This document shows, one piece after another, positions 35,612 through 46,068 of a stretch of 64,000 bases of DNA. The notes under the pieces are model-generated. The model was not told the origin of the DNA. It saw only the letters and a list, made by a program, of their open reading frames with translations, and did no database searches. The stretch is taken from assembly GCA_037179385.1 (NCBI GenBank), contig CM074179.1, positions 2,480,001 to 2,544,000 on the forward strand. Direction: 5' to 3'. Source of the stretch: Holothuria scabra. Its lineage: Eukaryota > Echinodermata > Holothuroidea > Aspidochirotida > Holothuriidae. Positions within the stretch are counted from its first letter, which is position 1, and every line of letters starts with the position of its first letter. The translations under genes were made by a program, and so were the position numbers.

Positions 35612-35745
35612 CGATGCGCACTGTTTAACAAGAAAGTTCCTTACTGCGTTACGATAGGCTAATCCCTTACCCCAACAAAGAATACAATCGATACAATACC
35701 ATGGCAACAACCAATCAAGAAACACCTTGTTAAACAGTGCGCATC
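35612..35745. mobile_element. Small hairpin element
   Basis: GATGCGCACTGTTTAACAAG at 35613 and its exact reverse complement CTTGTTAAACAGTGCGCATC at about 35726-35744 bracket roughly 90 bp. Weaker pairing extends outside (TTTCTAGGGGC / TATACCCGTTTTCC). No coding sequence. Probably a MITE. Confidence 0.6.
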
Positions 35746-36149
35746 TATACCCGTTTTCCATCGTTGAAAAGCCAAGTCATGATTCCGGGTTTCAAGGTCA
35801 GCATTTTTTAATGTAATCCCATATTAAATACATGGCATCTTAGATTTCGTACAAAAGAATGCATTATGATGTTCACGTTTACGTCACTGTTTGGAATTGG
35901 TTGGCACAGAACGTGCGCAGAAAACATGCTTGTGTGTTAGGAGTCGGCCCGCAGAAAGAAAAGGAATTGGACACTACAAAGTTTAATTGTGTAAGCTTGC
36001 CTTACCACATCTACTGACCCCCAGCCGTGGCTGCATTTGTTTCAAACATTAAATGAAAATAATGTTTTTGAAAGATCTTACAAGCATAGATACCGAGTTT
36101 AAGTGGCGCGGTGACTGAGGAACAGGGGCTAGATTTGATTTTCAAAGCG

Positions 36150-36193
36150 TGTGTTGGTGTGTGTGAGTGTGTGTGTGGGGGGGGGGGGCATCA
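36150..36193. repeat. GT microsatellite with G run
   Basis: GTGTGTGAGTGTGTGTGTG followed by 11 or more G just upstream of the next element. Confidence 0.8.
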
Positions 36194-36233
36194 GGCCGGC
36201 CTAATTTTTTCTCGTGTCCTGGTAAGGTGTCCA

Positions 36234-36947
36234 CAGCGGCGGCGTAGCTACACATTTTTGCGGGAAGCAGGGGGTGGTTGGGTAAGCATCCAAATTTTAC
36301 AATTTTTTAAGTGTGGAATTTGCAGCGCGCGAGGCCCCATGAATTTTTTTTTGTCCTTTTTTGAATATTTGAAAATATGGAGCTTGTATTTGCAGAAAAG
36401 TTTGGATTCTTAGAAACTTGAAAAGTTAGGGGGGGGGGGGGATTACTGAAGAATTTGCATATCCTGGTGGTGGCAAATCTGAGATTGAGCGGCGACCAAA
36501 GATCGTTTTTGCTACATAAATGGTATCCAAAGCCTATGAAATGAGGCTCTCCGAAGAAATTTTTTGAGTCAAGAGCTTATATTGGAGAAAATTTGGAGTT
36601 TTATGGAAGAAAATTTAAGAAAAATAGCACTGTAGATACCGTTGTCACTTGATGATCTGGTGTAGTAGCAAATTTCCGTTTTTTGCACCTCCAGAGCTCG
36701 AAAAAGTTTACTAATTGAAGGTATGAGCGAGCACCTCTGCCCAGGAATTGCAGTTTGCGGCGCGCGAAGCGCGCGGAACATTTTGCTTTTTTGAAACAAA
36801 TAAAGACAAATATGAAGCTTTAATTTATTGTAGAAAATTTGGCATTTCATGATTTTTCAAAACCATACAGTAGACTGGTTTCCCAAATGGCAAATTCCGA
36901 ATTCTTCATTTTTTCAGAGCCGTCTGCCCAGTGTAGCTACGCTTCTG
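36234..36947. mobile_element. hAT-like non-autonomous element, 714 bp
   Basis: Left end CAGCGGCGGCGTAGCTACAC; right end GTGTAGCTACGCTTCTG, the reverse complement matching in the GTAGCTACAC block. Flanking 8-mers are GGTGTCCA and GGTGTCTG (6 of 8 identical). The interior carries two GC-rich sites, a half-hairpin at 36324 and a full one (GGCGCGCGAAGCGCGCGG, 36759-36776), each followed by a TTTTGTCC/TTTTGCTT...AAATATG...GCAGAAAA block. The element may therefore hold two tandem body units. Confidence 0.7.
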
Positions 36948-37478
36948 GGTGTCTGAGAAAAGGGGACCCATATGCAAAATGGTGCTACATGTTTCAACAT
37001 TTTGAGTTACTAGGAAACTCCAAAGTTTTCAAAACATGGTCTTGAAAGTGTGGGTAATTGCTTCAACGGACTATACGGTCAATGTGAAAAAATTGTGAAT
37101 TTAAATACCGGGTATACTCTATAAGTAAATAGAATCACAACAAAAATTGTGATAGTTTGAGAAGGATTTATACAAAAAGTTCTAATAGTAAGGAACCATT
37201 TGTGATAGAAGAAGGTAAAATAAATCCATAAACTGATGAAAGCACAATCTACTGCAGAAAAATCACAGATCGATGGGGATGACACCCACTGGTGCTACGT
37301 ACTGAGACACCGTTGCATATAGGCCTACCGGTGTAAGATCCTAAAAAAAAAAAAAAAAAAAAAAAAACATTTAAATATGTCCCTTCGAAGTTTCAAAAGA
37401 CACCTCATCACACACTCCTTCTGCAGACAGACGATGGAGGTGTACCCCCTATTCCCGATTGAAGTCTCTAATCTAGTG
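36948..37478. other. Intergenic, no gene seen
   Basis: Contains a poly-A run at about 37343-37366. No gene or repeat ends recognised. Confidence 0.35.
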
Positions 37479-37709
37479 TAAAGTGAGTTGAAATAGTACG
37501 GGCATATGAGTAGCCGGAAAAAAATAATAAAAAATAAAAAAATGGCGGGTTCTAATCGATTTTATGATGATTTATTCGTTGATTAACTTCCAAAAAAGAT
37601 CAAGTTTGATTATTTGGCCCGCAAAAAAAAAAAAAAAAGAATCATTAGTCTTATAGTGCGGTTATGTGAATTTCAGTGGAAGGCTTCGAAGAAGCAAAAA
37701 ACTTAAAGG
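37479..37709 (+). repeat. Left copy of ~230-bp direct repeat flanking LINE-A
   Basis: Runs from TAAAGTGAGTTGAAATAGTA to GAAGCAAAAAACTTAAAGG. The same sequence recurs at 40610-40837, with only a handful of substitutions and a shorter A-run, immediately after the LINE's 3' tail. Best read as an unusually long target-site duplication. Confidence 0.88.
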
Positions 37710-40609
37710 TCATTGAGGGTCATGTTTGCCAATGTTCGCAGCATTTCCAATAAATTTAATGAGTTTCTTGCACATGTTTCCATAGACAATCCTGACTTAG
37801 TTGGTGTTACTGAAAGTTGGCTCCATAGTGATATTAGTAATTCTGAAATTCAGGTTCCAGGGTATAAAACTTATAGGCAGGATAGGGTTGATACTGTTGG
37901 TGGTAGAGGTGGAGGGGTCTTGCTGTATGTTAAGGACAGCATAAATTGTGTTGAAGTCACTGACAAGTTTTCTACTGGTTTTGCTAACTGCTTGTTTTGT
38001 GAACTTAGTCCAATCAATGGGGTACTCCTTTGGTTGTTGGCATCATTTACCGTTCACTTAACTCTGGTGCTGATAATAATCAGAATTTGCTTCAAAGTTT
38101 GAGGAATCTTTCTTCTAAGAGGGCGGTTGTGTTTGGGGATTTCAACTTTCCTGACATTGATTGGCATTTATGCACTAGCGGGCCACATGGGAGGGAGTTT
38201 CTTGGGGCGGTGTCTGATTGTTTCAATTCCTCACTCAGCATGTTCTGTTTCCCACTCGTGAGGATAATTGTTTAGATTTGGTGTTAAGTACTGATGAAAA
38301 TCTGGTCAGAAATGTGAGGAGTGGTGGTAAGGTTGGATGTAGTGACCATGACCTTATTAGTTTTGACATTTGTTGTTTCAGTAAACCTCCAAGTAGTGAC
38401 AAAACTGTTCTTGACTTCAGTAAAGCTAATTTTAGTCATGCAAAAGAGGAGCTTAGCATAGCTTGGGTTGCACATTTGTCTCATTTAGGTCCTGCTGAAG
38501 CTTGGAAATTTTTCAGGAGTACTGTTTCTGATATTACAAAGTTATGTATACCACTCAAGAAGGCTCGGGTGAAAAGTAGGCCTATTTGGATTTCTAGGGA
38601 GGTACTCAGGGCAACTAGGAAGAAACGTAAGTGTTGGAGACGTTATAAGGCCAGCAAGGATTCTGATGACTTAAGTGCCTACAAGAGTCAAGAGGTCTTA
38701 GTTAAAAATTTGGTTAAGGACACTAAAGCTAGGTTTGAAAAAAAGTTGGCCAGTGAGGTTAAGATTAACCCAAAATCTTTCCATGCCTATGTTAGGTCTA
38801 AGCAGCATGTTAAGGAGGGGGTTGGGCCACTTCATGATGTGAGTGGTTCATTAGTTAGTGATCATCAGGATATGGCTAATTTGTTAAATGATTATTTTGT
38901 ATCTGTTTTTACCAAGGAGTCATCTGTCATGGGGATTTGTAGGGGTTCTGATATCCCTTCTTCAATGAGTGACATTGTGTTCTCTGAGGAGCTGGTTCTG
39001 AAAAAATTAAAGAGTTTGAAGACAAGTAAGGCTCCTGGGCCAGATGGGATCCATCCCGCCATCCTTCATGAATGCTCTGAGGTTTTATCAGTTCCACTAT
39101 CAATTATTTTTCAGAAATGTCTTGACTCAAATTTTGTTCCTACTGACTGGCGGGTTGCTAATGTCACTCCAATTTTTAAAAAGGGGGATCGGAGTTCACC
39201 TTGTAATTACAGGCCAGTCAGTTTAACTAGTGTTGTGTGCAAAATTATGGAATCCTTAATCAAGGACTGTTTGCTAAAGCATCTCTTAGATAATGGGTTA
39301 CTCAATCTAACTCAGCATGGTTTCCTACCCAGTAGATCTTGTGTTACAAATTTGCTAAGCTTTCTTGAGGATGTTTCTTTGTCTCTCGATTCAGGTTCCA
39401 GTGTGGACGTCATTTACCTTGACTTCCAAAAAGCTTTTGACAAAGTACCTCTAGGTAGACTCATGGTAAAATTGCATAGGTTAGGCATCATAGGCAAGTG
39501 CGCTCAGAGGATCAATTCGTGGCTCAATGGTAGGTCTCAGAGAGTTGTTGTCAATGGAAATTTTTCTTCCTGGAAAGAAGTGTCAAGTGGTGTCCCACAA
39601 GGTTCTGTTCTTGGCCCACTTCTTTTCTTAATTTTCATAAATGATATTGATAGCTCTCTCACTTCCAGTATAAGTAAGTTTGCTGATGATACAAAGCTCT
39701 ATAGGAAGGTTGGAGGAAAGGATGATTCTTTATTGCTTCAGAAAGATCTGGATAGGTTATTTTCATGGTCTCAGACTTGGCAAATGTCTTTTAATGCTGA
39801 TAAGTGCAAAGTCCTCCACTTTGGTTCTAAGAATCCCCACCATGATTATACTATGAATGGTACTAATTTGAACAAAGTGACTTCTGAGAAAGACCTTGGT
39901 GTAGTTATTACAGAGATTTAAAGTCATCTAGGCAGTGTGCAGCTACTGCTGCAAGGGCAAATAGGGTGCTTGGGTTGATCAGGAGGAATTTTATGAGTTT
40001 TAGTAAAGAAATTGTGCTAAATTTGTATAAGCAGCTGGTTCGACCCCATCTCGACTATGCTGCACAGGCCTGGAGTCCCTTCTTTGAAAAGGACAAATTG
40101 CTTTTAGAGCAAGTTCAGAAGAGAGCTACCCGACTCATACCTGAGGTTAAAAATCTACCTTATTCCCAAAGGCTTAAGCTGCTTGGGCTTACCACTTTGG
40201 AGCTGAGAAGGATTAGGGGGGACATGCTCCAGGTATACAAGTTTCTATCTGAAGGGAATCCTTTGTTAGCTTGCAGTTATTTAAAGGTCCAGAGTAATCC
40301 TCGGGTTAGAGGCCATTGCAAAAACCTTGAAAAGTCTTTTGCTAGACTTGACATTAGGAAGTTCAGATTCTCTCATAGGGTTGTTAGTGAGTGGAATAGC
40401 CTGCCTGAGTGGGTTGTTAACTCCACATCAGTGCACCGTTTTAAGGTTAATATTGACAAGTTTTTCCATGACTGTGGTAGAATCTAATCTTTCTGGGCTC
40501 TTAAGGTGTTGGTGGTTTGCTTTGTTTTGGGTTTTTTTTGGATTACAGGGCATCTTATGGGGCCTCTACAGCCCTCCTTTGCCCTTTAACCTGTTATGTT
40601 ATGTTATAT
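37710..40609 (+). mobile_element. LINE-A non-LTR retrotransposon, 5'-truncated, frameshifted
   Basis: Encodes an apurinic-type endonuclease followed by reverse transcriptase of the CR1/L2 kind. The EN begins RVMFANVRSISNKFNEF, with TESWLHSDI and FGDFNFPDIDW, but is broken by frameshifts near 38030 and 38225. The RT frame 38218-39921 contains APGPDGIHPAIL, NYRPVSLTSV, DFQKAFDKVP, SGVPQGSVLGPLLFL and catalytic FADD (39679-39690). A one-base deletion near 39911, relative to the copy at 20553, shifts the frame; the C-terminal 173 residues continue at 39966-40487. The 3' UTR ends in ATGTT repeats. ORF1 is absent. Not intact, but very similar to the other copy, so recently active. Confidence 0.92.
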
Positions 40610-40837
40610 TAAAGTGAGTTGAAATAGTACGGGCATCTGAGTAGCCGAGGAAAAATAATAAAAAATAAAAAAATGGCGGGTTCTAATCGATTTTATGATG
40701 ATTTAGTCGTTGATTAACTTCCAAAAAAGATCAAGTTTGATTATTTGGCCCGCAAAAAAAAAAAAAGAATCATTAGTCTTATAGTGCGGTTATGTGAATT
40801 TCAATGGAAGGCTTCGAAGAAGCAAAAAACTTAAAGG
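40610..40837 (+). repeat. Right copy of ~230-bp direct repeat flanking LINE-A
   Basis: Begins right after the TTATATT tail of the LINE and ends AAGCAAAAAACTTAAAGG, as in the left copy. Differences seen include GCATCTGAG for GCATATGAG, TTTAGTCG for TTTATTCG, CAATGG for CAGTGG and a shorter A-run. Confidence 0.88.
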
Positions 40838-41488
40838 GAAATATTACTTTTTTTTGCAAGAAAAATTTATCCTTTTAAAACTATCATTTATTGAAACAGG
40901 GTGGTAGATTATCAAAAATAAGGCAGTACTGAAGGCTTCTTTTCAAGAAATAAGTTTACCAAAGGTAGAAATTCAACTGTTTTTTGCTCAAGAATAATTT
41001 GTTCACCCAAAATTTCAACATTTCAAATGATGCAACATCCATGGCTCTTCTTTCTCAAAGTATTTTGAAGAGATGTAGCTATTGCTGGTGTTTATGATTA
41101 AGACTAAATTGTTGGATAGTGTCTGTGACATTTTCTTCAACTGCCGTTCCTTTTGTCCTAGATTTCCAGGGCCCTTCCTGTTTCCTTCCTGTTGTTATCG
41201 GTGAACGTGAGAGTCTACTACATCTTAGTTCCACGTGTACGCTGTATCCCGTATTTTCAAGATGTGGCCAATTTCACTCACTACAGCCTCCTCGTTGGTC
41301 ATTAAGATCAGCACATTTGTTAACATTTATTTATTTTGGTGCGTCATAACTTTCATCTAATCAGGGGACTGCATGTTTCCGATCTACCCGAGACATGGAA
41401 CTCTCCGAGCTTGCAAGTTTCGTGAGCTCTCACTCGTGCAGCAGACACTGAAGGGTAAACTCGTAACGTTAGTCATCATGTACATAGT
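40838..41488. other. Intergenic, no gene seen
   Basis: No motif or repeat recognised. An 76-codon frame at 41119-41349 is not convincing. Confidence 0.35.
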
Positions 41489-41489
41489 T

Positions 41490-41520
41490 CTTCTTCTTCT
41501 TCTTCTTCTTCTTCTTCTTC
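41490..41520. repeat. (CTT)n tail of LINE-B
   Basis: About ten CTT units on the plus strand, the GAA-type 3' terminus of LINE-B. Shorter GAA runs end the copies at 22339 and 19385. Confidence 0.95.
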
Positions 41521-42994
41521 AATAAAGGTGACACATCCAAAGGACATTCTTTCACCACGCATGCGTCGAGAGGCTAAATATGCCCAGTAATATAGGTGAT
41601 AGGGTCCTTATGGACAGAGGCAACCCTCATTACATTCAGGGGGAGATGATTCCAATCCTTAATGGTTCGAGGCAAGAAGCTAAATTTATAACAGTTAGTA
41701 CTAGTATGTGGGAGACAGACATGAAGGTCATGCATTAAACGGGTTCTACGAGTAGGCCGCTGGAGACAATCAACAGGTAACTGAGCCAGGCCAAACATAC
41801 CTTTGGAAAAAAGGATCAATCTACTTTTCCTCCGTCTTTCAGTTAAGGGCAGAAGGTTTAGTTCCTTAAGGAGCCTGGTCATTGAGCCTGGCTCCCTTGA
41901 ATAGTCAGAGGCAATAAATCTAGCAGACCGTTTTTGTATACTCTCAAGCTTGTCGCGCAGGTAAACCTGGTGGGGGTCCCAAACACTACCGGCGTATTCC
42001 AGCACAGGCCGAAGGATTCCTTTATAAGCCATTAACTTGACATTACCAGGGCAGGAAGAAAGATTTCTATACAAAATACCAAGAATCTTATTTCCCTTGT
42101 TACAGGTGTTTTGAATATGCTTCTCCCAGTTCAGATCTTTAGTGATGGTAATTCCGAGATACTTAATACTATCTACTCTCGGGAGCTCAGTCCTATTTAG
42201 AACATACCTAAAAAGTATGGGACTTTTTTTCCGAGCAAAAGTAATAACGCTACACTTAGTGGGCTGAAATCTCATTCCCCACGTGGAAGCCCACAGCCCC
42301 AACTGCTTGATATCATTCTGAAGTTTATGACAATCCTCATCGGACTCAATAATACGGTAACAGACACAATCATCTGCAAAAAGGCGAACCTTGGAAGAAA
42401 CACCATCGACGATATCATTGATATGCACCAAGAAGAGAATCGGTCCAAGGACAGACCCCTGGGGAACTCCAGACAGAACTTGCATCGGGGGAGACCGGGT
42501 TCCATTGACAACAACAGATTGTTTACGATCAACAAGAAAGTCATCAACCCAACGAAGAATCTGATTTGAAACACCAAGTGTATACAGCTTGGTCTTCAGC
42601 AGTTCATGAGGAACAGTATCGAAGGCCTTCTCAAAATCCAAGATAAACACATCGATTTGTTTATGGGCATCAAGGGAGGAAGCCCAGTCCTCAATTATCG
42701 ACACAAGTTGTGTTTCGCAACTATGAGACTTACGAAAGGCGTGCTGGGTGGGAGAGAGTAAGTTGTGTATTTCAAAATGATTCATAAGGTTTGAGGCAAT
42801 AATATGTTCTAATAATTTACAGCAGACACATGTAAGAGAAACAGGCCTGTAATTACAAGGTAGGGAACTGTCACCTTTTTTGAAAATAGGGCAAACATTT
42901 GCAGTCTTCCAATCCTCTGGAATGCATCCTTTTGTAAGGGATTGCTGAAAGAGATGGCTCAGAACAGGTGCAAAATCAGTGGCAATCTCTCTCA

Positions 42995-43965
42995 TATGGA
43001 ACGCCAAAACCGCCATCGCCTATGACGATGTACTTCCATTAGGTGGCGTTATTTTACATGAAGATGTTAGTTCAAATGGCCATCTATCCAGGAATGATGA
43101 CGTTCTTCCGTTTTGCGATGTTACCATCGTAAACGGCGTTCGATCAAACGGCGATGTGTATCCAAGACGTGTATCTAAGGCGTGTATCCAAGGCGTGTAT
43201 CCAAGGGGAGTTCCTGTTCTCAGGTATACATATTCAGCAAAGTAAAATCAAACCAATCACAATTGTTGTCATATAAAGAGATCTAGGTCTCGCACGTGTG
43301 CGCGCGGTTTCATACTAGTTACTCAATATACTAGGTTAAGTTAGTTACCCACATGTCCCATATGCATGCTTAATAACCTCATACTACCACCTGTGTGCCC
43401 TAGGCAAAACGTTCAAGTTCAACGATCAGACGATGGATGAAACAATTGAATCCCTTCACATCGTAAATGAAGACGAGGTGAAGGAAAACTTTCGGAGGGA
43501 AGCAGTAAGTTTGATCACTCATTGCAATGATAATGCTCGCCTTTACGTAGCTCAAGCCAAACCTGATTGGCTGCATCTTTTACAAAACCATGCTTTAGAT
43601 GGAATAGTCATCATTGGTAACTCCCCTTGGATACACGCCTTGGATACACGCCTTAGATACACGTCTTGGATACACATCGCCGTTTGATCGAACGCCGTTT
43701 ACGATGGTAACATCGCAAAACGGAAGAACGCCATTATTCCTGGGATAGATGGCCATTTGAACTAACATCTTCATGTAAAATAACGCCACCAAGTGGAAGT
43801 ACATCGTTATATGTGATCGAACGCCGTTTGAGTTGGTAACGTCGAAAAACGGAAGAACGTCATCCTTCCTGGATAGATGGCCATTTGAACTAACATCGTC
43901 ATGTAAAATAACGCCACCAAATGGAAGTACATCGTCATATGCGATGGCGGTTTTGGCGTTCCATA
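42995..43965. mobile_element. Foldback-type DNA element, 971 bp, inserted in LINE-B RT
   Basis: Long inverted arms start TATGGAACGCCAAAACCGCC on both sides and extend over about 215 bp (left arm to about 43210). The right arm contains an extra partial repetition of the arm (43740-43815 and 43860-43935 both carry GATGGCCATTTGAACTAACA). The target duplication CTCTCA lies at 42989-42994 and 43966-43971; removing the element and one copy restores the LINE frame WVLREIATDF. No transposase. The ~380-bp centre has an exon-like piece (about 43404-43505) ending in a GTAAGT donor. A 6-bp duplication does not fit hAT (8 bp) or TTAA families, so superfamily is open. Confidence 0.88.
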
Positions 43966-45545
43966 CTCTCAGGACCCAAGGATGGATGCCATCTGGTCCC
44001 ATGGCCTTATTGATTTTAAGACCATGCAGAAGCTTTTCAACGCCAAAGGTGGATATAGTTATATCACTCATTCTCTTACACGTGGGTCTGATGAGGGGAA
44101 CAGTATGAAACACTGTTTTAGTAAATACACTACAGAACTGGTTATTGAGAGCACGAACTTTGTCCAAGACAGTGACAGCTAGCTTATCATCGTTCTTAAG
44201 AGGGGGGATATTATGCCTATCTTTCTTCTGACCATTAATATATCTCCAGAAGGGTTTGGCATCAGCTTTGATATCGCCGATCATTCCATTGATGTACTTT
44301 TTGTGGGAGGTGTGAATCTCTCTTTTGATTTTAGTTCGCAGATGAGCCCATCTCCCATAAATACCAGTCTTCCGGGTTTTTTTAAAAAGGGCATGCAATC
44401 TGTTCCTACGCCTAACTAGCCTACGAATACTGTCGGTTATCCATGGGAGAGATTTTCTGGATTTGGCCAATCTAGTTGGAATATTATCCTTCACAGTTCT
44501 TTCAAGAAAGGACTTAATGAGTTGCCAATTTTCTTCCACAGTACGATTATCTTGCCCCCCGTTAAAATAGGTAGATGAGAAACCCCGTGTGTCCTCCCTC
44601 ATAGCAACAAAATTCCCCTTAGAGTACTGTAAAATGAGCCTACGAGGTTGCTTAGAATCAAGAAACAAACACTTCAATTTACAATAGATACCCTCATGAT
44701 CACTTGGAGAATCGATGGCACTAACATCAGTGTATTGACTAGGAATATTTGAGATAACCAAGTCAAGTGTACTATCCCCTCTAGTGGGAAAATTCACAAG
44801 TTGGTCAGCAGCAAAGTCATTAATTATGTCCAGAAGTAATTTACCGGAGCAATTGGATAAACAGCCACCACTTTCTTTGTGTAACCTACTGGTCCAGTCA
44901 ATTTTGTTAAAGTTAAAATCACCCAGGACATGAAAACACGGCATCTTTGAATTCTTATGCCAGGTCATAATTTTGGTAAGTTGGTCCCGTAACAGAGATA
45001 TATGCTCAGCATGGGCATCAGGATCTCTATACCACGAGGCAAAATAATGCCAGGTCCCATTAATGGAGACCTTAGCCCAGACAGATTCAGACCCATCCCC
45101 AGAAAAGCAAACTTGGGTTGGAGCCAAGCAACTTTTGATTAATAACATGGTTCCGCCCCCCCCTAAAGTGCGGTCATTCCGAAAGATATCATAGCCTAAA
45201 CAAACAGGAATAAGTTCAGAGCTGGTGACAGAATTGTCAATCTTGGTCTCCTGAAGTGCCATAACATCAGGGTCTGATAAGCTAAGGGTGGCTTGGAGAT
45301 CTAGTTTTTTCCCCCTAATACCATTTATATTAATTGAGACAATAGAAATCTCCTTCTTGAGAGCTGTCTTACCACCGGCAGACTGACTAGGTTGCCGCAC
45401 CGAAGTTGCCATGGTGTTAATGTTAAACAGGTCGGAAGGATCAAGGGCATCAAAGCTGTTACTCAGTCGGGAGGCTGTTTGACCCCCTATGCTTGCTATA
45501 TTACTATTGTCACAATTGGGACAGATAAAGTTAAATTTTTTTTTT

Positions 45546-46008
45546 AAAGTTAAATTTTATGTGCTTCGCACCCTCTGTTTGAGCCTCCTTGAGGAGTCGG
45601 CGCGCGTCCCTCTGTGTTAGGAAAGGAGTTTCTCACTGAAAACAAAAGCTATTTGGTGACTCCACTGACTAAATTGACTAATTACTACAGTATAAACTAG
45701 TCAGGAGATTGCTCGGTGGTCACAAACTAGTCAGTGAATTAATCCGTGTGGTCCCGACTAATCAACTGACTACTTTTTAATCAGTGACTAATCCACAGGC
45801 TAATTTATATTCTAGACAATCAAATTAGTCAGCCTTTTAGTGGAGGCAGCACATCCCAACTAGTTTTCAGCTTTCAGTGTAGTTTGTACGTTTATAAAAT
45901 CTTTGAATGATTTCTGATAGAGCGCCATCCGATAGATATCGTCTGCTTCGCAGGCTATGACTGGGACTTGCGGCGCGCTTTGTCTAGATTTTGATTTCGA
46001 TTTTAACG
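45546..46008 (+). promoter_or_regulatory. Presumed PIGV promoter and 5' UTR region
   Basis: The sequence between the 5' end of LINE-B and the PIGV ATG. It has scattered GCGCGC words (45600, 45971) and a run of GACTAA/CAGTGACTAA-like words at about 45650-45840. No TATA box or start site can be pinned down. An in-frame TAG at 45985-45987 precedes the ATG. Function is inferred from position only. Confidence 0.4.
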
Positions 46009-46068
46009 ATGGCATCCGCTATTGTAAAATTTGCACTGTTTTCTAGGGTGCTTACTCTCTTCTTGCAG
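46009..46068 (+). CDS. PIGV: PIGV coding exon 1 (20 codons)
   Basis: ATG at 46009 to CAG at 46066-46068, followed by GTATTT. It aligns with the N-terminal hydrophobic helix of vertebrate PIGV (RFAVSCRILTLMLQ), which leads straight into the start of exon 2 at 57331. Without it the exon-2 frame would have to start in upstream intron sequence. Confidence 0.85.

Larger units (their letters stand above)
41489..45545 (-). mobile_element. LINE-B non-LTR retrotransposon, near full length, interrupted
   Basis: Read on the minus strand. From about 45540 the open frame begins inside a zinc-knuckle-like segment (FICPNCDN), then an endonuclease (SIVSININGIRGKKLDLQAT, ALQETKID, LGDFNFNKIDW, SDHEGIYCK). 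RT starts at KAMGPDGIHPWVLR and resumes after a 971-bp insertion with REIATDFAPVLSHLF, YRPVSLTCVCCK, FEKAFDTVPHELLK, SGVPQGSVLGPILFL and FADD (plus-strand 42369-42380), ending DPITYITGHI at 41574. The 3' end is a GAA/CTT run at 41490-41520. Apart from the insertion the frame is open throughout, so the copy was probably competent until interrupted. Its 5' end lies about 460 bp from the PIGV start codon, head to head. Confidence 0.93.

Noticed and set aside
37479..40837. Possible LTR retrotransposon because of the flanking direct repeats
   Set aside because: The internal part is a non-LTR EN-RT with an ATGTT tail. The repeats lack TG...CA ends, and there is no primer-binding site, gag, protease or integrase.
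43433..43687. 84-codon ORF as a host gene
   Set aside because: It lies wholly inside the foldback element and runs into its right arm. Kept only as possible cargo.
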